Shown: one piece after another, positions 55,178 through 63,558 of the stretch
Layout of the letters: each line of letters starts with the position of its first letter
Numbering within the stretch: the first letter of the stretch is position 1
NCBI RefSeq assembly: GCF_011290485.1
Contig: NZ_CP048029.1
Span: 2,118,501 to 2,182,500 of the forward strand
Direction: 5' to 3'
Length of the DNA stretch: 64,000 bases
Source: Caldichromatium japonicum
Lineage (GTDB): Bacteria > Pseudomonadota > Gammaproteobacteria > Chromatiales > Chromatiaceae
Translations under genes and position numbers: made by a program
The notes under the pieces: model-generated
What the model was told of the DNA's origin: nothing
The model's input: only the letters and a program-made list of their open reading frames with translations
Database searches by the model: none

Positions 55178-55194
55178 TTGGCATACAATCTGCC
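55178..55194 (+). promoter_or_regulatory. Sigma-54 (RpoN) promoter of the pilin gene
   Basis: TTGGCATACAATCTGCC matches the -24/-12 RpoN pattern with exact GG-to-GC spacing of 12. It places transcription start about 60 bases before the pilin ATG, the usual distance for PilR/RpoN-controlled pilA genes. A GGGAG ribosome-binding site precedes the ATG. Confidence 0.7.
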
Positions 55195-55264
55195 TATTCT
55201 TAGGCCAGAAGTCTGGTGATCCAGGCTTCGCTGCGAGCAGTCATCAATCCATGGGAGATCCATC

Positions 55265-55684
55265 ATGAAACGCTATGAAGCCGGCTTCACCCTGATCGAA
55301 CTCATGATCGTGGTGGCCATCATCGGTGTCCTGGCGGCGATCGCCTTGCCCGCCTATCAAGACTATACCTTTAAGGCCCGTGTCTCCGAACTGACCCTGG
55401 CCGCAAGCTCGGCGCGCACCTGTATTACCGAGATCACCCAGTCGGCTGGCAAAGGCGCCAACCTGGAAACCTGCGACAATGACTTCAGCCGGACTCAATA
55501 TGTTGATTCGCTGACGGTATCAAACACTACTGGTGTCATCAGAGCGGTTGGCGTCAGCGCCAAATTCAATAACCAAAACGTGCAAATCACCCTGACCCCC
55601 TCCTTCAGCGGCAGCTATCACATCAGTAAATGGACCTGCACGGGTAGCCCGAACAAGTGGATGCCCGGTTCCTGCCGTGGCTGA
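55265..55684 (+). CDS. pilA: Type IV major pilin
   Basis: A 139-residue prepilin with short leader MKRYEAG cut before [20 protein letters not shown] (Glu5 present). Two cysteine pairs are visible: C53/C70 and C125/C137, the latter forming the C-terminal D-region loop. The mature domain contains one N-glycosylation sequon, N87-T-T89. It has its own sigma-54 promoter and is followed by a terminator and then by glycosylation genes on the same strand. The leader length and the C-terminal loop mark it as a type IVa pilin and not a T2SS pseudopilin. Confidence 0.93.
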   Translation: MKRYEAGFTLIELMIVVAIIGVLAAIALPAYQDYTFKARVSELTLAASSARTCITEITQSAGKGANLETCDNDFSRTQYVDSLTVSNTTGVIRAVGVSAKFNNQNVQITLTPSFSGSYHISKWTCTGSPNKWMPGSCRG

Positions 55685-55712
55685 TCAAATCGTCTAGGTT
55701 CATCTAGTCCTT

Positions 55713-55741
55713 AAGCCCTGTGTCGAGCAGGGCTTTTTTAT
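55713..55741 (+). terminator. Rho-independent terminator after the pilin gene
   Basis: Stem AAGCCCTG / CAGGGCTT with a 7-base loop followed directly by TTTTT. It separates abundant pilin mRNA from the glycosylation genes starting 10 bases later, which are probably reached by read-through. Confidence 0.85.
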
Positions 55742-55751
55742 TGTTAAGGCC

Positions 55752-57674
55752 ATGCGCGCTCCCTCACCTATATCATTGGTGCTCACCAGCCTGGTCGCTG
55801 CATCCCTGACCCTATTGGCCTATTGGCCAGGGACACAGGGGGCACTTTATTATGATGACTATGCCTCGCTCAAGGACCTCAGCAAGACCCAAAGATGGGT
55901 TGATGCCCTCGGCTTCATCCTCTCTGGCGAAACCGGACCCTTGGGTCGGCCCATTGCCTTGGCGAGCTTTGTCCCGCAGGCCGCAGCCTGGCCCGATAAC
56001 ACCCAGGACCTGCTGGCGGTCAATGTCTTCATCCATGTCCTCAACGCCGTCCTGCTTGGCCAGCTCGTGTATATGGTCATGCGCCTGCGCCAGGCAGAGG
56101 GTCTGAGGGCTGGCTGGATTGCCCTCGGCGCCGCCTGGCTCTGGTCGCTCATGCCGCTCCTTGCCTCGACCAGTCTGATCCTGATCCAGCGGATGACCAC
56201 CCTGTCTGCGACCTTCTCGCTCCTCGGTCTCGTGGGCTTTGTGGCGGCCTATCCACTGCGCGCCCAGCGGCCTAGACTCGCCTTTTTGATTCAATATGGG
56301 GCCTTGGCGATCTTTACCCTTCTTGGTGTATTCACCAAAGAAAACGCCGCACTCACCCCTTTATATGCGTTATTGATCGATTCACTCCTGCTCAACCGCC
56401 TTACCTATCCCAAGCCCTGGCAATATCTCTCCAGGGCGATCTTATTGGCTGCCCTGGCATTGATCATCTGGTATCTGTCGCCGCTCCATCTGGATTGGTG
56501 GGGCATTAATGAAGATCGCGGCTGGTCGTCCTGGCAACGCCTGCAATATCAGGCCGTCTTGTTATGGGAATATGTCCGCCTCCTCCTTTCCCCCTTGCCC
56601 ACCGCCTTTGGTCCTTTCCATGATGTCCGTACCCTGAGCGATTATTCCTTTGCCCAATCCATCCTTGCCGCCTGTGCCTGGTGCCTTGCCATCGGCGCTG
56701 GGGCCTGGCTCCTAGTCCGTCAGCGCAATCCTTGGCTGCTGTTTGCCATCCTGTGGTTTCTCACCGGCCACCTGCTCGAATCGACGGTGATCAATCTCGA
56801 GCTGATGTTCGAGCATCGCAACTATCTCGCGGCCTTTGGCATCGCCTGGGCGCTCGCGGTCGCCGCCGCCCATGCGCCTGGACGCCTAAGCCGCATCGCG
56901 CCGGTCTTGTTTTTGGCCTTCGTCTGCATCAATGGCCTGAGCCTCTTTGCCATGACCAGACTCTGGGGCAACCCTGAGGCAGCAGCGGAGACCTGGGCGG
57001 CCCGTTATCCGTCCTCGCCGCGCGCCGCCATGCATGCCGCATCCATCCTGACCGCAGCCAGGGGTCCCCTTTCAGATCAGGTCGATAGGCTCGAATTGGC
57101 AAATGATATCCAGCGCGCCATCGTGATCCTCGATCGTACTGCTCATTACTGCCCAGACTGCGCCGACGTGCGCCTCAACGCCCTGCTCCTGACCTGTTAT
57201 CTTGCCGACCGCACCGATATTAAAAGACGACTTGATGATCTTATGCGTCTCATGCAACAGACTGGACGCATCAATGTATCAGTAGCCGATGCCTTCTTTA
57301 TCCTCGATAACTTGGTGAGCACTGGTCAATGCCCCACGCTCTCTCAAGATGATCTTCTTCGCCTGATCGACAGCATCGATCAGCGTTCAACCCCTATCTC
57401 GGCCCCCTGGTTGGCGCGGATCTTATTTGTGGGCGCCCGTATCCACTATGAAAATCAACGTTATGAGCAAGCATCACTGTTATTAGACAAGGCTGAGAGG
57501 GCGCAACCTCTGGCTCAGCCTATCCTTGAATATCAGGTCGATCTTTACAAGATGCTGGGTCGTCCAGATGAGGCATTGGCTGCCATTGAACGGCGTCGTC
57601 GGCTGGATCCCCAAAAGACAGGGATGACGGATCAATGGTTAGATGAGCTAGAACGATCGGTTAAAAACCCATGA
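55752..57674 (+). CDS. GT-C-type membrane protein with C-terminal TPR region (TMTC-like), first paralogue
   Basis: A 640-residue protein: 10-12 transmembrane helices, then a soluble TPR-like C-terminus (from about residue 430). The first extracytoplasmic loop has the acidic pair in ALYYDDYASL (D35, D36) and GPLGRPIALASF, as expected of GT-C glycosyltransferases. Later blocks TKENAALTPLYALLIDSLLL and LMFEHRNYLAAFGIAWALA resemble the layout of TMTC-type mannosyltransferases (acidic loop, KE motif, C-terminal TPRs). The soluble part begins with a CxxC (HYCPDCADVRLNALLLTC). It sits between the pilin and an STT3-like oligosaccharyltransferase and overlaps the latter by 4 bases, so a role in building or transferring the pilin glycan is likely. 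Wzy or O-ligase activity cannot be excluded. Confidence 0.75.
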   Translation: MRAPSPISLVLTSLVAASLTLLAYWPGTQGALYYDDYASLKDLSKTQRWVDALGFILSGETGPLGRPIALASFVPQAAAWPDNTQDLLAVNVFIHVLNAVLLGQLVYMVMRLRQAEGLRAGWIALGAAWLWSLMPLLASTSLILIQRMTTLSATFSLLGLVGFVAAYPLRAQRPRLAFLIQYGALAIFTLLGVFTKENAALTPLYALLIDSLLLNRLTYPKPWQYLSRAILLAALALIIWYLSPLHLDWWGINEDRGWSSWQRLQYQAVLLWEYVRLLLSPLPTAFGPFHDVRTLSDYSFAQSILAACAWCLAIGAGAWLLVRQRNPWLLFAILWFLTGHLLESTVINLELMFEHRNYLAAFGIAWALAVAAAHAPGRLSRIAPVLFLAFVCINGLSLFAMTRLWGNPEAAAETWAARYPSSPRAAMHAASILTAARGPLSDQVDRLELANDIQRAIVILDRTAHYCPDCADVRLNALLLTCYLADRTDIKRRLDDLMRLMQQTGRINVSVADAFFILDNLVSTGQCPTLSQDDLLRLIDSIDQRSTPISAPWLARILFVGARIHYENQRYEQASLLLDKAERAQPLAQPILEYQVDLYKMLGRPDEALAAIERRRRLDPQKTGMTDQWLDELERSVKNP

Positions 57675-59761
57675 ATCGACCCCTGCAGGCCTTGTATGCG
57701 CACTGGGAGTGGCTGGTTATTTTTTTTGCAGCCATCCTCGGGATTTATTGGCGGCTCATGGATTGGAGCCAATGGCCAAGGATCATCGATCCTCAGATAG
57801 GGGTAGCCTTACCCCTGCTGGGAAATGCCGATGGCTATTATTATCTTGGGCTCGCCCGTGACCTCATTGAAGGCCTATATGGGCAAACGCCTTGGCTGCG
57901 TGTCTTTCCTGAGCAGCCCCTGCGTCCGGAGCCCGCCCCATTGCTTGCAGTCATGACGGCCCTCATCAGCCGATGGACGGCAAGCCCGTTACAGGGCGTC
58001 GCTGCGGTGCTCCCCGCTATCCTCGGCGTCTTGATCGTCGTCCCTACTGCCCTGATCAGCCGTACGATCGGTAGCAAATGGCTCACAACCCTCTCCGCCA
58101 TCCTTGTAGTCCTGATCCCTTATTATGCCCAACGCAGTGGTCTGGGCTGGTATGATACAGATGCGCTGGTAGTGACACTGCCTTTGGCGATATCGGCAAT
58201 CGTTATCATCCTGCTCGATCATCCGAAAAACCCAAGGATCCTCCTCACAGGAGGTCTTTTTCTGATTGGCCTGGTCTTATTCTATTACCAGTGGTGGGAT
58301 CAGGCGCCGCAAATAGTGTTTCTGTTGTCCAGCTATCTAATGATAGCCTTATTAATCCTTGGCTGGCGCCAGGGTCATCTGAGGATAGCCGCGCTTGTCG
58401 GACTCTTATCGGTCATTGCCTTTTTGCCGATCTCATTAAACGAGGTCTGGCCACGGGTCTTTGGCATACTGAGCTATCTCGCTAAGACCCCGGACGCTGT
58501 CTTTTCTCCAACCGGCATTGCCATCGGAGAACAGCAGCCCCTTCCGCTTTGGCTTGGAATAAAGGCCTGTGCAGCAAATCCAGCGATGCTCGCCCTTGTA
58601 TTGTTTGGCATTACCTCTCTTGGCATCAAAAGGCCACAGGTCCCGCTACTTTTAGCGCCCTTTATCGTGATTGGACTCGCCGGCATTTTTGTAGCCGAGC
58701 GTTTTCTCATCTTCATGGCGCCAGTAATTGCGATTGGCCTGGTCGGAGCGATTGATTTTATATATACAAGGCTCAATAAGATATTTGCCTTGCCCCTTGC
58801 CATCCTCTTGGCAGCGGCGTTCTCTGCCGCACTCATGCTGGCGCGCGATGATCAGGCGATGTCGCAGCCGGTCATCCCCCTAGAGGTGATTGAGCCTATG
58901 TCGAGACTCTCCCACCAAATACCACAGGATGCAGTGATCTGGAATCTGTGCGACTATGGCTATGCCCTCACCTACTGGACCCGACGTCCGACCATCTGTG
59001 ATGGTTCATCCCACAGCCCTGCCCGCAGGACGTTCACGGCCTTTCCGCTCTATGCCGATACCACGCAACAGTCGGCGCGCTTTATCCATTTTTATCTAAG
59101 GCATGGTATCCAAGGCATGGATCGAGTCCTTCAGTATTTCCAAAACAACTGGCCGCGCGCACGTGATTTCATGCTCACCATATACAATATGCCGCCAGAA
59201 GAGGCCAAGGTATGGCTTATAAATCACTTATCAAGTCTTTCGGCAGACGAAGCCGCTCAATGGATTGAATTTTTATTCCCCAAACAAGAGCGGCCAGTTT
59301 ATATTATATTGGATCGCCAAACCATGCGTAACACCCACTGGTGGTACTGGTTTTCGACCTGGGATCCTCAAAGAAAAAAAGGGATACATCCTTATTATAT
59401 CCTGTTTCCTTATCTACCTGAGATACCCAAACAGGGTAGGATCGAAGACCCAGCAGGTCTATTCTGGATCGACTGGGAGCAAGGGGTTGTCCAGTTCCGC
59501 GGTCGTACTGAATATTTGCGATATCTCAATTGGATTGAAGATGGTAAACGCGATCAGATCGAATTCGATCATTCAGGCTACTGGATCATGGACATCCTGA
59601 TTTCAGATCGCTATGCAATCCTCCATGACCCACTGACCCACGGAAAGGTTGGTCACCTGCTTTATACCCAAACGATCGATTCACATCTTTTTGAACCAGC
59701 GATGATAACTGGCGTCGAGTTTCAAGCGTGGAAAGTCAGGCATCCTGACGATCCAAACTGA
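57671..59761 (+). CDS. STT3/PglB/AglB-type oligosaccharyltransferase
   Basis: A 696-residue membrane enzyme predicted to transfer a lipid-linked glycan to asparagine. About 13 helices precede a soluble domain (from about residue 395). Family motifs: first metal site NADGYYYLGLARDL (D54), second RSGLGWYDTDALVVTLPLA (D162, D164; compare SGYYDTDML of Campylobacter PglB), the EL5 glutamate in IAIGEQQP (E287; SVSEHQP in eukaryotes), and the signature region WNLCDYGYALTYWTRRPTIC followed by DGSSHS. The sequon-binding WWD is replaced by LCD at 426-428. It overlaps the preceding gene by 4 bases and lies 12 bases before the second GT-C/TPR gene. STT3 membership is well supported; acceptor and glycan are inference. 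Confidence 0.85.
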   Translation: MNRPLQALYAHWEWLVIFFAAILGIYWRLMDWSQWPRIIDPQIGVALPLLGNADGYYYLGLARDLIEGLYGQTPWLRVFPEQPLRPEPAPLLAVMTALISRWTASPLQGVAAVLPAILGVLIVVPTALISRTIGSKWLTTLSAILVVLIPYYAQRSGLGWYDTDALVVTLPLAISAIVIILLDHPKNPRILLTGGLFLIGLVLFYYQWWDQAPQIVFLLSSYLMIALLILGWRQGHLRIAALVGLLSVIAFLPISLNEVWPRVFGILSYLAKTPDAVFSPTGIAIGEQQPLPLWLGIKACAANPAMLALVLFGITSLGIKRPQVPLLLAPFIVIGLAGIFVAERFLIFMAPVIAIGLVGAIDFIYTRLNKIFALPLAILLAAAFSAALMLARDDQAMSQPVIPLEVIEPMSRLSHQIPQDAVIWNLCDYGYALTYWTRRPTICDGSSHSPARRTFTAFPLYADTTQQSARFIHFYLRHGIQGMDRVLQYFQNNWPRARDFMLTIYNMPPEEAKVWLINHLSSLSADEAAQWIEFLFPKQERPVYIILDRQTMRNTHWWYWFSTWDPQRKKGIHPYYILFPYLPEIPKQGRIEDPAGLFWIDWEQGVVQFRGRTEYLRYLNWIEDGKRDQIEFDHSGYWIMDILISDRYAILHDPLTHGKVGHLLYTQTIDSHLFEPAMITGVEFQAWKVRHPDDPN

Positions 59762-59773
59762 AAAATACCAAAA

Positions 59774-61675
59774 ATGAACACAAACAACCATCTTCGATTG
59801 GCATTCATCACGCTGATCCTTTCTGCGGTTTATTTCGCCTACCAACCTGCATTGATCGGTACTTTATTTTATGACGATTTTGTAAATATCGGTCGGCTCG
59901 ATCAGGTCAAAGACCTCTCATCGATGATCGAGTTTGTATTTGGCGGAACGGCAGGACCCACGGGCCGACCTATTGCGCTGGCAAGTCTTATTCCTCATGT
60001 CGCTGACTGGCCTAATAACGCCGCAAACATTTTAAGGGCCAACCTGTTCATCCATCTTTTGAATGGCATTTTGTTGTTTATACTGGCGAACCTGATCCTG
60101 CAACATCAAGAACAGATCGCAGAGACCCAGCGTTTCTGGATTGCACTCAGTGCCGCCAGCCTCTGGTTGGTGATGCCCCTCCTTGCCTCAACCACTCTCA
60201 TCGCTGTTCAACGCATGACCAGTCTTTCTGCCCTTTTTGGATTATTGGGGCTCATCGGTTTTGTTTCTGGTTATCGTTGGCAACACACTGATCCCAAAAA
60301 GGCGCTTGTTATCCAGTTGACTGGCTTAGCGATAGGCAGCTTGCTGGCAAGCCTAGCCAAAGAAAGCGGCGCGCTTTTTCCTATTTACGCCTTGATTATC
60401 GATACACTTGTGATTCGCCAACCAAAGATCCCAGCTTGGTTAAAACTTGCCAGACAGCTTCCACTCTGGGCATCGCTGGTATTTATCCTATTTTTTTTAT
60501 CGCCCCTGATGCAGGACTGGACAGCGACAGATGCCTCTTTTGGATGGTCGCCGCTTGCCCGTTTACAAACAGAGTCCGTGCTGCTTTGGAAATATCTGGG
60601 TCTTGCGTTGGCACCTCAACCGACTGCATTTGGCCCCTTCCATGACGATGTGCAAATCATTACCGGCTGGCCGGTATTTATCTCGATCGCCTCTTTCATG
60701 ATTTGGCTATTGGTTGGGTTTTTACTTCGGCACAAAACACCTTGGATACTTTTTGCGGCGCTCTGGTATCTAGGTGGACATTTACTCGAATCCACTGTAT
60801 TACCTTTGGAGCTCTTTTTTGAACATCGCAATTATTTGCCGATATTCGGCATCTGTCTCAGCTTAGCAGTGCTGGCCTGGGGTTTACCGGGATCGATCAA
60901 AAAGTGGGGGCCGGTGTTTTTTGGCATTTATATCTTATTACAAGCGGCCGTATTATATGGGTTAACCACCATCTGGGGCAATCCTTTAGAGGCTGGCGAA
61001 AACTGGGTCAAACGTCATCCAAACTCATCCCGCGCCATTCTACATTTGGTAGCTGGTTATCACGAGGAATATGGCAATCCCAGCTATGCATTGCTGTTTC
61101 TAGATAATATCAAAGGATGTAACGACTGCATCGATGTCAAGATGCAGGCATTGATCTATTCTTGCGGATTCGAAGAGCCCAGCCAGACGCGCCAAAGATT
61201 TGCAGATCTTGAAAGATTGGCCAGGAGAGGAAAGGCCTCTGTCGCCTTGTTGGATAGCCTCTATCTTTTTCATGATCTCGATCATAGACCCTGCCCTCCC
61301 CTTGAGCGTCAAGATCTTTTACACCTTATAAAGGATATTTTGGACAATCCGAACTTTGGCGCAAGTCGCTACCAGATCCATGCGCTCTATCATGCCGCGA
61401 TCTTCAGCGATCAACTCGGACTGAGCGAGGATGCATTAAAATATCTAAGAGAGGCTGAGCTGCTTGACCCGACAGTGATGCCGATCCTAAGGCTTCAAGT
61501 TGCAGTTTATGCCAAAATAGCCCGACTGGATCAGGCACTCGCTGCGATCGAGCGCAGGCGTCATCTTGCAAACCGCTCCCCAACAATTTCTGATACTGAT
61601 CTCGATCGGCTTGTCAGTGAAATCACGACCTCTCCACCAAACCCCGATCACTCAATTGAGAGACAAGCAAGATGA
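59774..61675 (+). CDS. GT-C-type membrane protein with C-terminal TPR region (TMTC-like), second paralogue
   Basis: A 633-residue paralogue of the protein at 55752: same order of blocks (LFYDDFVNIG with D34/D35; GPTGRPIALASLIPH; LLASTTLIAVQRMTSLSALF; ELFFEHRNYLPIFGI) and the same CxxC opening of the soluble part (KGCNDCIDVKMQALIYSC). The two are clearly diverged, so the duplication is old, and both have been kept on either side of the oligosaccharyltransferase. This gene and the 3' half of the STT3 gene are more AT-rich than neighbours. It overlaps the GT2 gene by 4 bases. Confidence 0.75.
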   Translation: MNTNNHLRLAFITLILSAVYFAYQPALIGTLFYDDFVNIGRLDQVKDLSSMIEFVFGGTAGPTGRPIALASLIPHVADWPNNAANILRANLFIHLLNGILLFILANLILQHQEQIAETQRFWIALSAASLWLVMPLLASTTLIAVQRMTSLSALFGLLGLIGFVSGYRWQHTDPKKALVIQLTGLAIGSLLASLAKESGALFPIYALIIDTLVIRQPKIPAWLKLARQLPLWASLVFILFFLSPLMQDWTATDASFGWSPLARLQTESVLLWKYLGLALAPQPTAFGPFHDDVQIITGWPVFISIASFMIWLLVGFLLRHKTPWILFAALWYLGGHLLESTVLPLELFFEHRNYLPIFGICLSLAVLAWGLPGSIKKWGPVFFGIYILLQAAVLYGLTTIWGNPLEAGENWVKRHPNSSRAILHLVAGYHEEYGNPSYALLFLDNIKGCNDCIDVKMQALIYSCGFEEPSQTRQRFADLERLARRGKASVALLDSLYLFHDLDHRPCPPLERQDLLHLIKDILDNPNFGASRYQIHALYHAAIFSDQLGLSEDALKYLREAELLDPTVMPILRLQVAVYAKIARLDQALAAIERRRHLANRSPTISDTDLDRLVSEITTSPPNPDHSIERQAR

Positions 61676-62550
61676 ATCATAACGGCCTGTATTCATCTAT
61701 CTCCATCATCCTCCCCGCCAAGAACGAATCGGCCTGTGTCGGGCCATTGCTTGCCAAAATCCGCGCGCTTTATCCTGAGGCCGAATTGATTGTGGTCGAT
61801 GATGGATCGACCGATGAGACGCCAAGGATTGCCGAGGCGGCAGGGGCGCGGGTGATCTCGCATCCCTATAGTCTCGGCAATGGGGCGGCGATCAAATCAG
61901 GCGCGCGTGCGGCCAGGGGTGAGGTCCTGGTCTTTCTAGATGCCGACGGTCAGCACGACCCGGCCGACATCCCCCGCCTGCTTGCACCCCTCACCCAAGG
62001 CTATGACATGGTCGTAGGCGCACGGCAAAGGGGCTCACAGGCCAACTGGGGGCGGGGGCTGGCCAACACCTTTTACAACGCCTTTGCCAGCCTGATGACG
62101 GGCCACCGCATCCAGGACCTCACCTCCGGCTTTCGCGCCGTGCGCACCCAGCGTTTTCGACAGTTTTTATATCTCTTGCCAAACGGTTTTTCTTACCCGT
62201 CCACCATCACCATGGCCTTTTTCCGGTCGGGTTATCCAGTGGCCTATGTGCCGATCCATGCCGGCCGACGCCAGGGCCGAGCCAGTCACATCAATCCCTT
62301 GCGCGACGGCGTGCGCTTCTTATTGATCCTCATGAAGGTCGCCACCCTTTATTCACCACTTAAGGTGTTCTTTCCAGTGAGCGCCCTGCTCTTTGTCACT
62401 GGCCTTGGCTATTACCTCTACACCTTCGCGACTATGCACAAGTTCACCAATATGAGTCTCTTATTGTTCACGGCAGCCCTGGTTGTCTTTATGATGGGTC
62501 TGGTCTCAGAGCAGATCACCGCCCTCTCTTACCGCGAGGGGGATCGTTAG
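61672..62550 (+). CDS. GT2 polyprenyl-phosphate sugar transferase (DPM1/GtrB-like)
   Basis: A 292-residue family 2 glycosyltransferase. The catalytic part has ISIILPAKNESACVGPLLAK, VVDDGSTDETP and the DXD-bearing VLVFLDADGQHDPADIP, then LTSGFRAVRTQRF. Two C-terminal transmembrane helices follow (VFFPVSALLFVTGLGYYLY, LLLFTAALVVFMMGLVSEQI). Enzymes of this type load a nucleotide sugar onto undecaprenyl or dolichyl phosphate, giving the donor used by GT-C enzymes. Last gene of the pilin-glycosylation unit. Bases 62551-62806 after it contain no recognised gene. Confidence 0.88.
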   Translation: MNHNGLYSSISIILPAKNESACVGPLLAKIRALYPEAELIVVDDGSTDETPRIAEAAGARVISHPYSLGNGAAIKSGARAARGEVLVFLDADGQHDPADIPRLLAPLTQGYDMVVGARQRGSQANWGRGLANTFYNAFASLMTGHRIQDLTSGFRAVRTQRFRQFLYLLPNGFSYPSTITMAFFRSGYPVAYVPIHAGRRQGRASHINPLRDGVRFLLILMKVATLYSPLKVFFPVSALLFVTGLGYYLYTFATMHKFTNMSLLLFTAALVVFMMGLVSEQITALSYREGDR

Positions 62551-62806
62551 GGGCGCGATCGCCAGTTCTTGGCGTCGCCCGATGATCGCTCGCCGGCTTT
62601 AGGGCGGGCTGGAGACCGGTCGCGGTCAGCCCTGGCTGATCAATGACTTGGGGCATCTATGGTCATGGGCCAATCTGAGCTATGTTTAAACCACGGCAAT
62701 GCCTATCTCTATGAGAAAGGCACCTTGAGACCGATCCCAGACGCAGCGGGCGTGCGGGAGCCCAGTCACGACTCCAAACCTCTTCAATCCCCCAGAGGAA
62801 GGACCG

Positions 62807-63472
62807 ATGTCGCATGTCATCACCCTGGTGCAGAAAAAACGCTCGCAACTGCAAGAGCGGATCTCTGAGCTTGGCGCCCAGGTCATTGCCGCCCTGCATC
62901 AATCGGTCGAATGTCTGCGTACCCAAGATCAAGCCTTGGCCCAGCAGATCAGCGCGGGCAATCGGCTCATCAATCACCAGCGCCGGTTGTTGGAACAGGA
63001 ATGTCTGGTGGCCCTGGCCGCCTTCAAACCCGCCGGCGAGGATCTGCGGACCATCGGCGCCTGCCTGGAGATGGCGTCGGAGCTGGAGCGGATCGGCGAC
63101 TACGCCGCCGATATAGCCCGTATCATTGCACGCGATGTCAAGATGCCCTTACCCGAGGGAGCGGTGGCCGCGATCATCGCTCTGGCCAATAAATCGATCG
63201 CCATGCTCGAGCAGACCCTGGCCGGTTTTCTCTCCCATGCCGATGAGTCGAGTCTGCGTGCCGCGGTTGCTAATGAGCCTCAGGTCGATCGCGACGAGGA
63301 TACCTTGACCGCTCAGATCCTGGAATGGATGCGCACAGAGCCCGAGTTTGTCGAGCATGGGACTTATCTCCTGTGGATCGCGCACAACTATGAGCGCGCC
63401 GCTGATCGCGCGACCAATATCGCCGAACGCGCCGTCTTTGCGGTCGCCGGCCATACGCCCGATCTGGATTGA
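62807..63472 (+). CDS. phoU: PhoU-family phosphate-signalling protein
   Basis: A 221-residue all-helical protein. It carries the PhoU pattern twice: ACLEMASELERIGDYAADIA near residue 86 and LLWIAHNYERAADRATNIAE near 187, each with the acidic ExxxD metal-binding motif. PhoU proteins restrain PhoR/Pst signalling. No pst or phoBR genes lie in the window, so it may be a stand-alone homologue. Confidence 0.85.
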   Translation: MSHVITLVQKKRSQLQERISELGAQVIAALHQSVECLRTQDQALAQQISAGNRLINHQRRLLEQECLVALAAFKPAGEDLRTIGACLEMASELERIGDYAADIARIIARDVKMPLPEGAVAAIIALANKSIAMLEQTLAGFLSHADESSLRAAVANEPQVDRDEDTLTAQILEWMRTEPEFVEHGTYLLWIAHNYERAADRATNIAERAVFAVAGHTPDLD

Positions 63473-63558
63473 CAGGCGGCGCCTGTGGTCCAGGTGCCCA
63501 ACCGACTGACATCTCTGGGTACACCCCAGGCCATCTTTCCGATCGCTCACCCCGGGAT

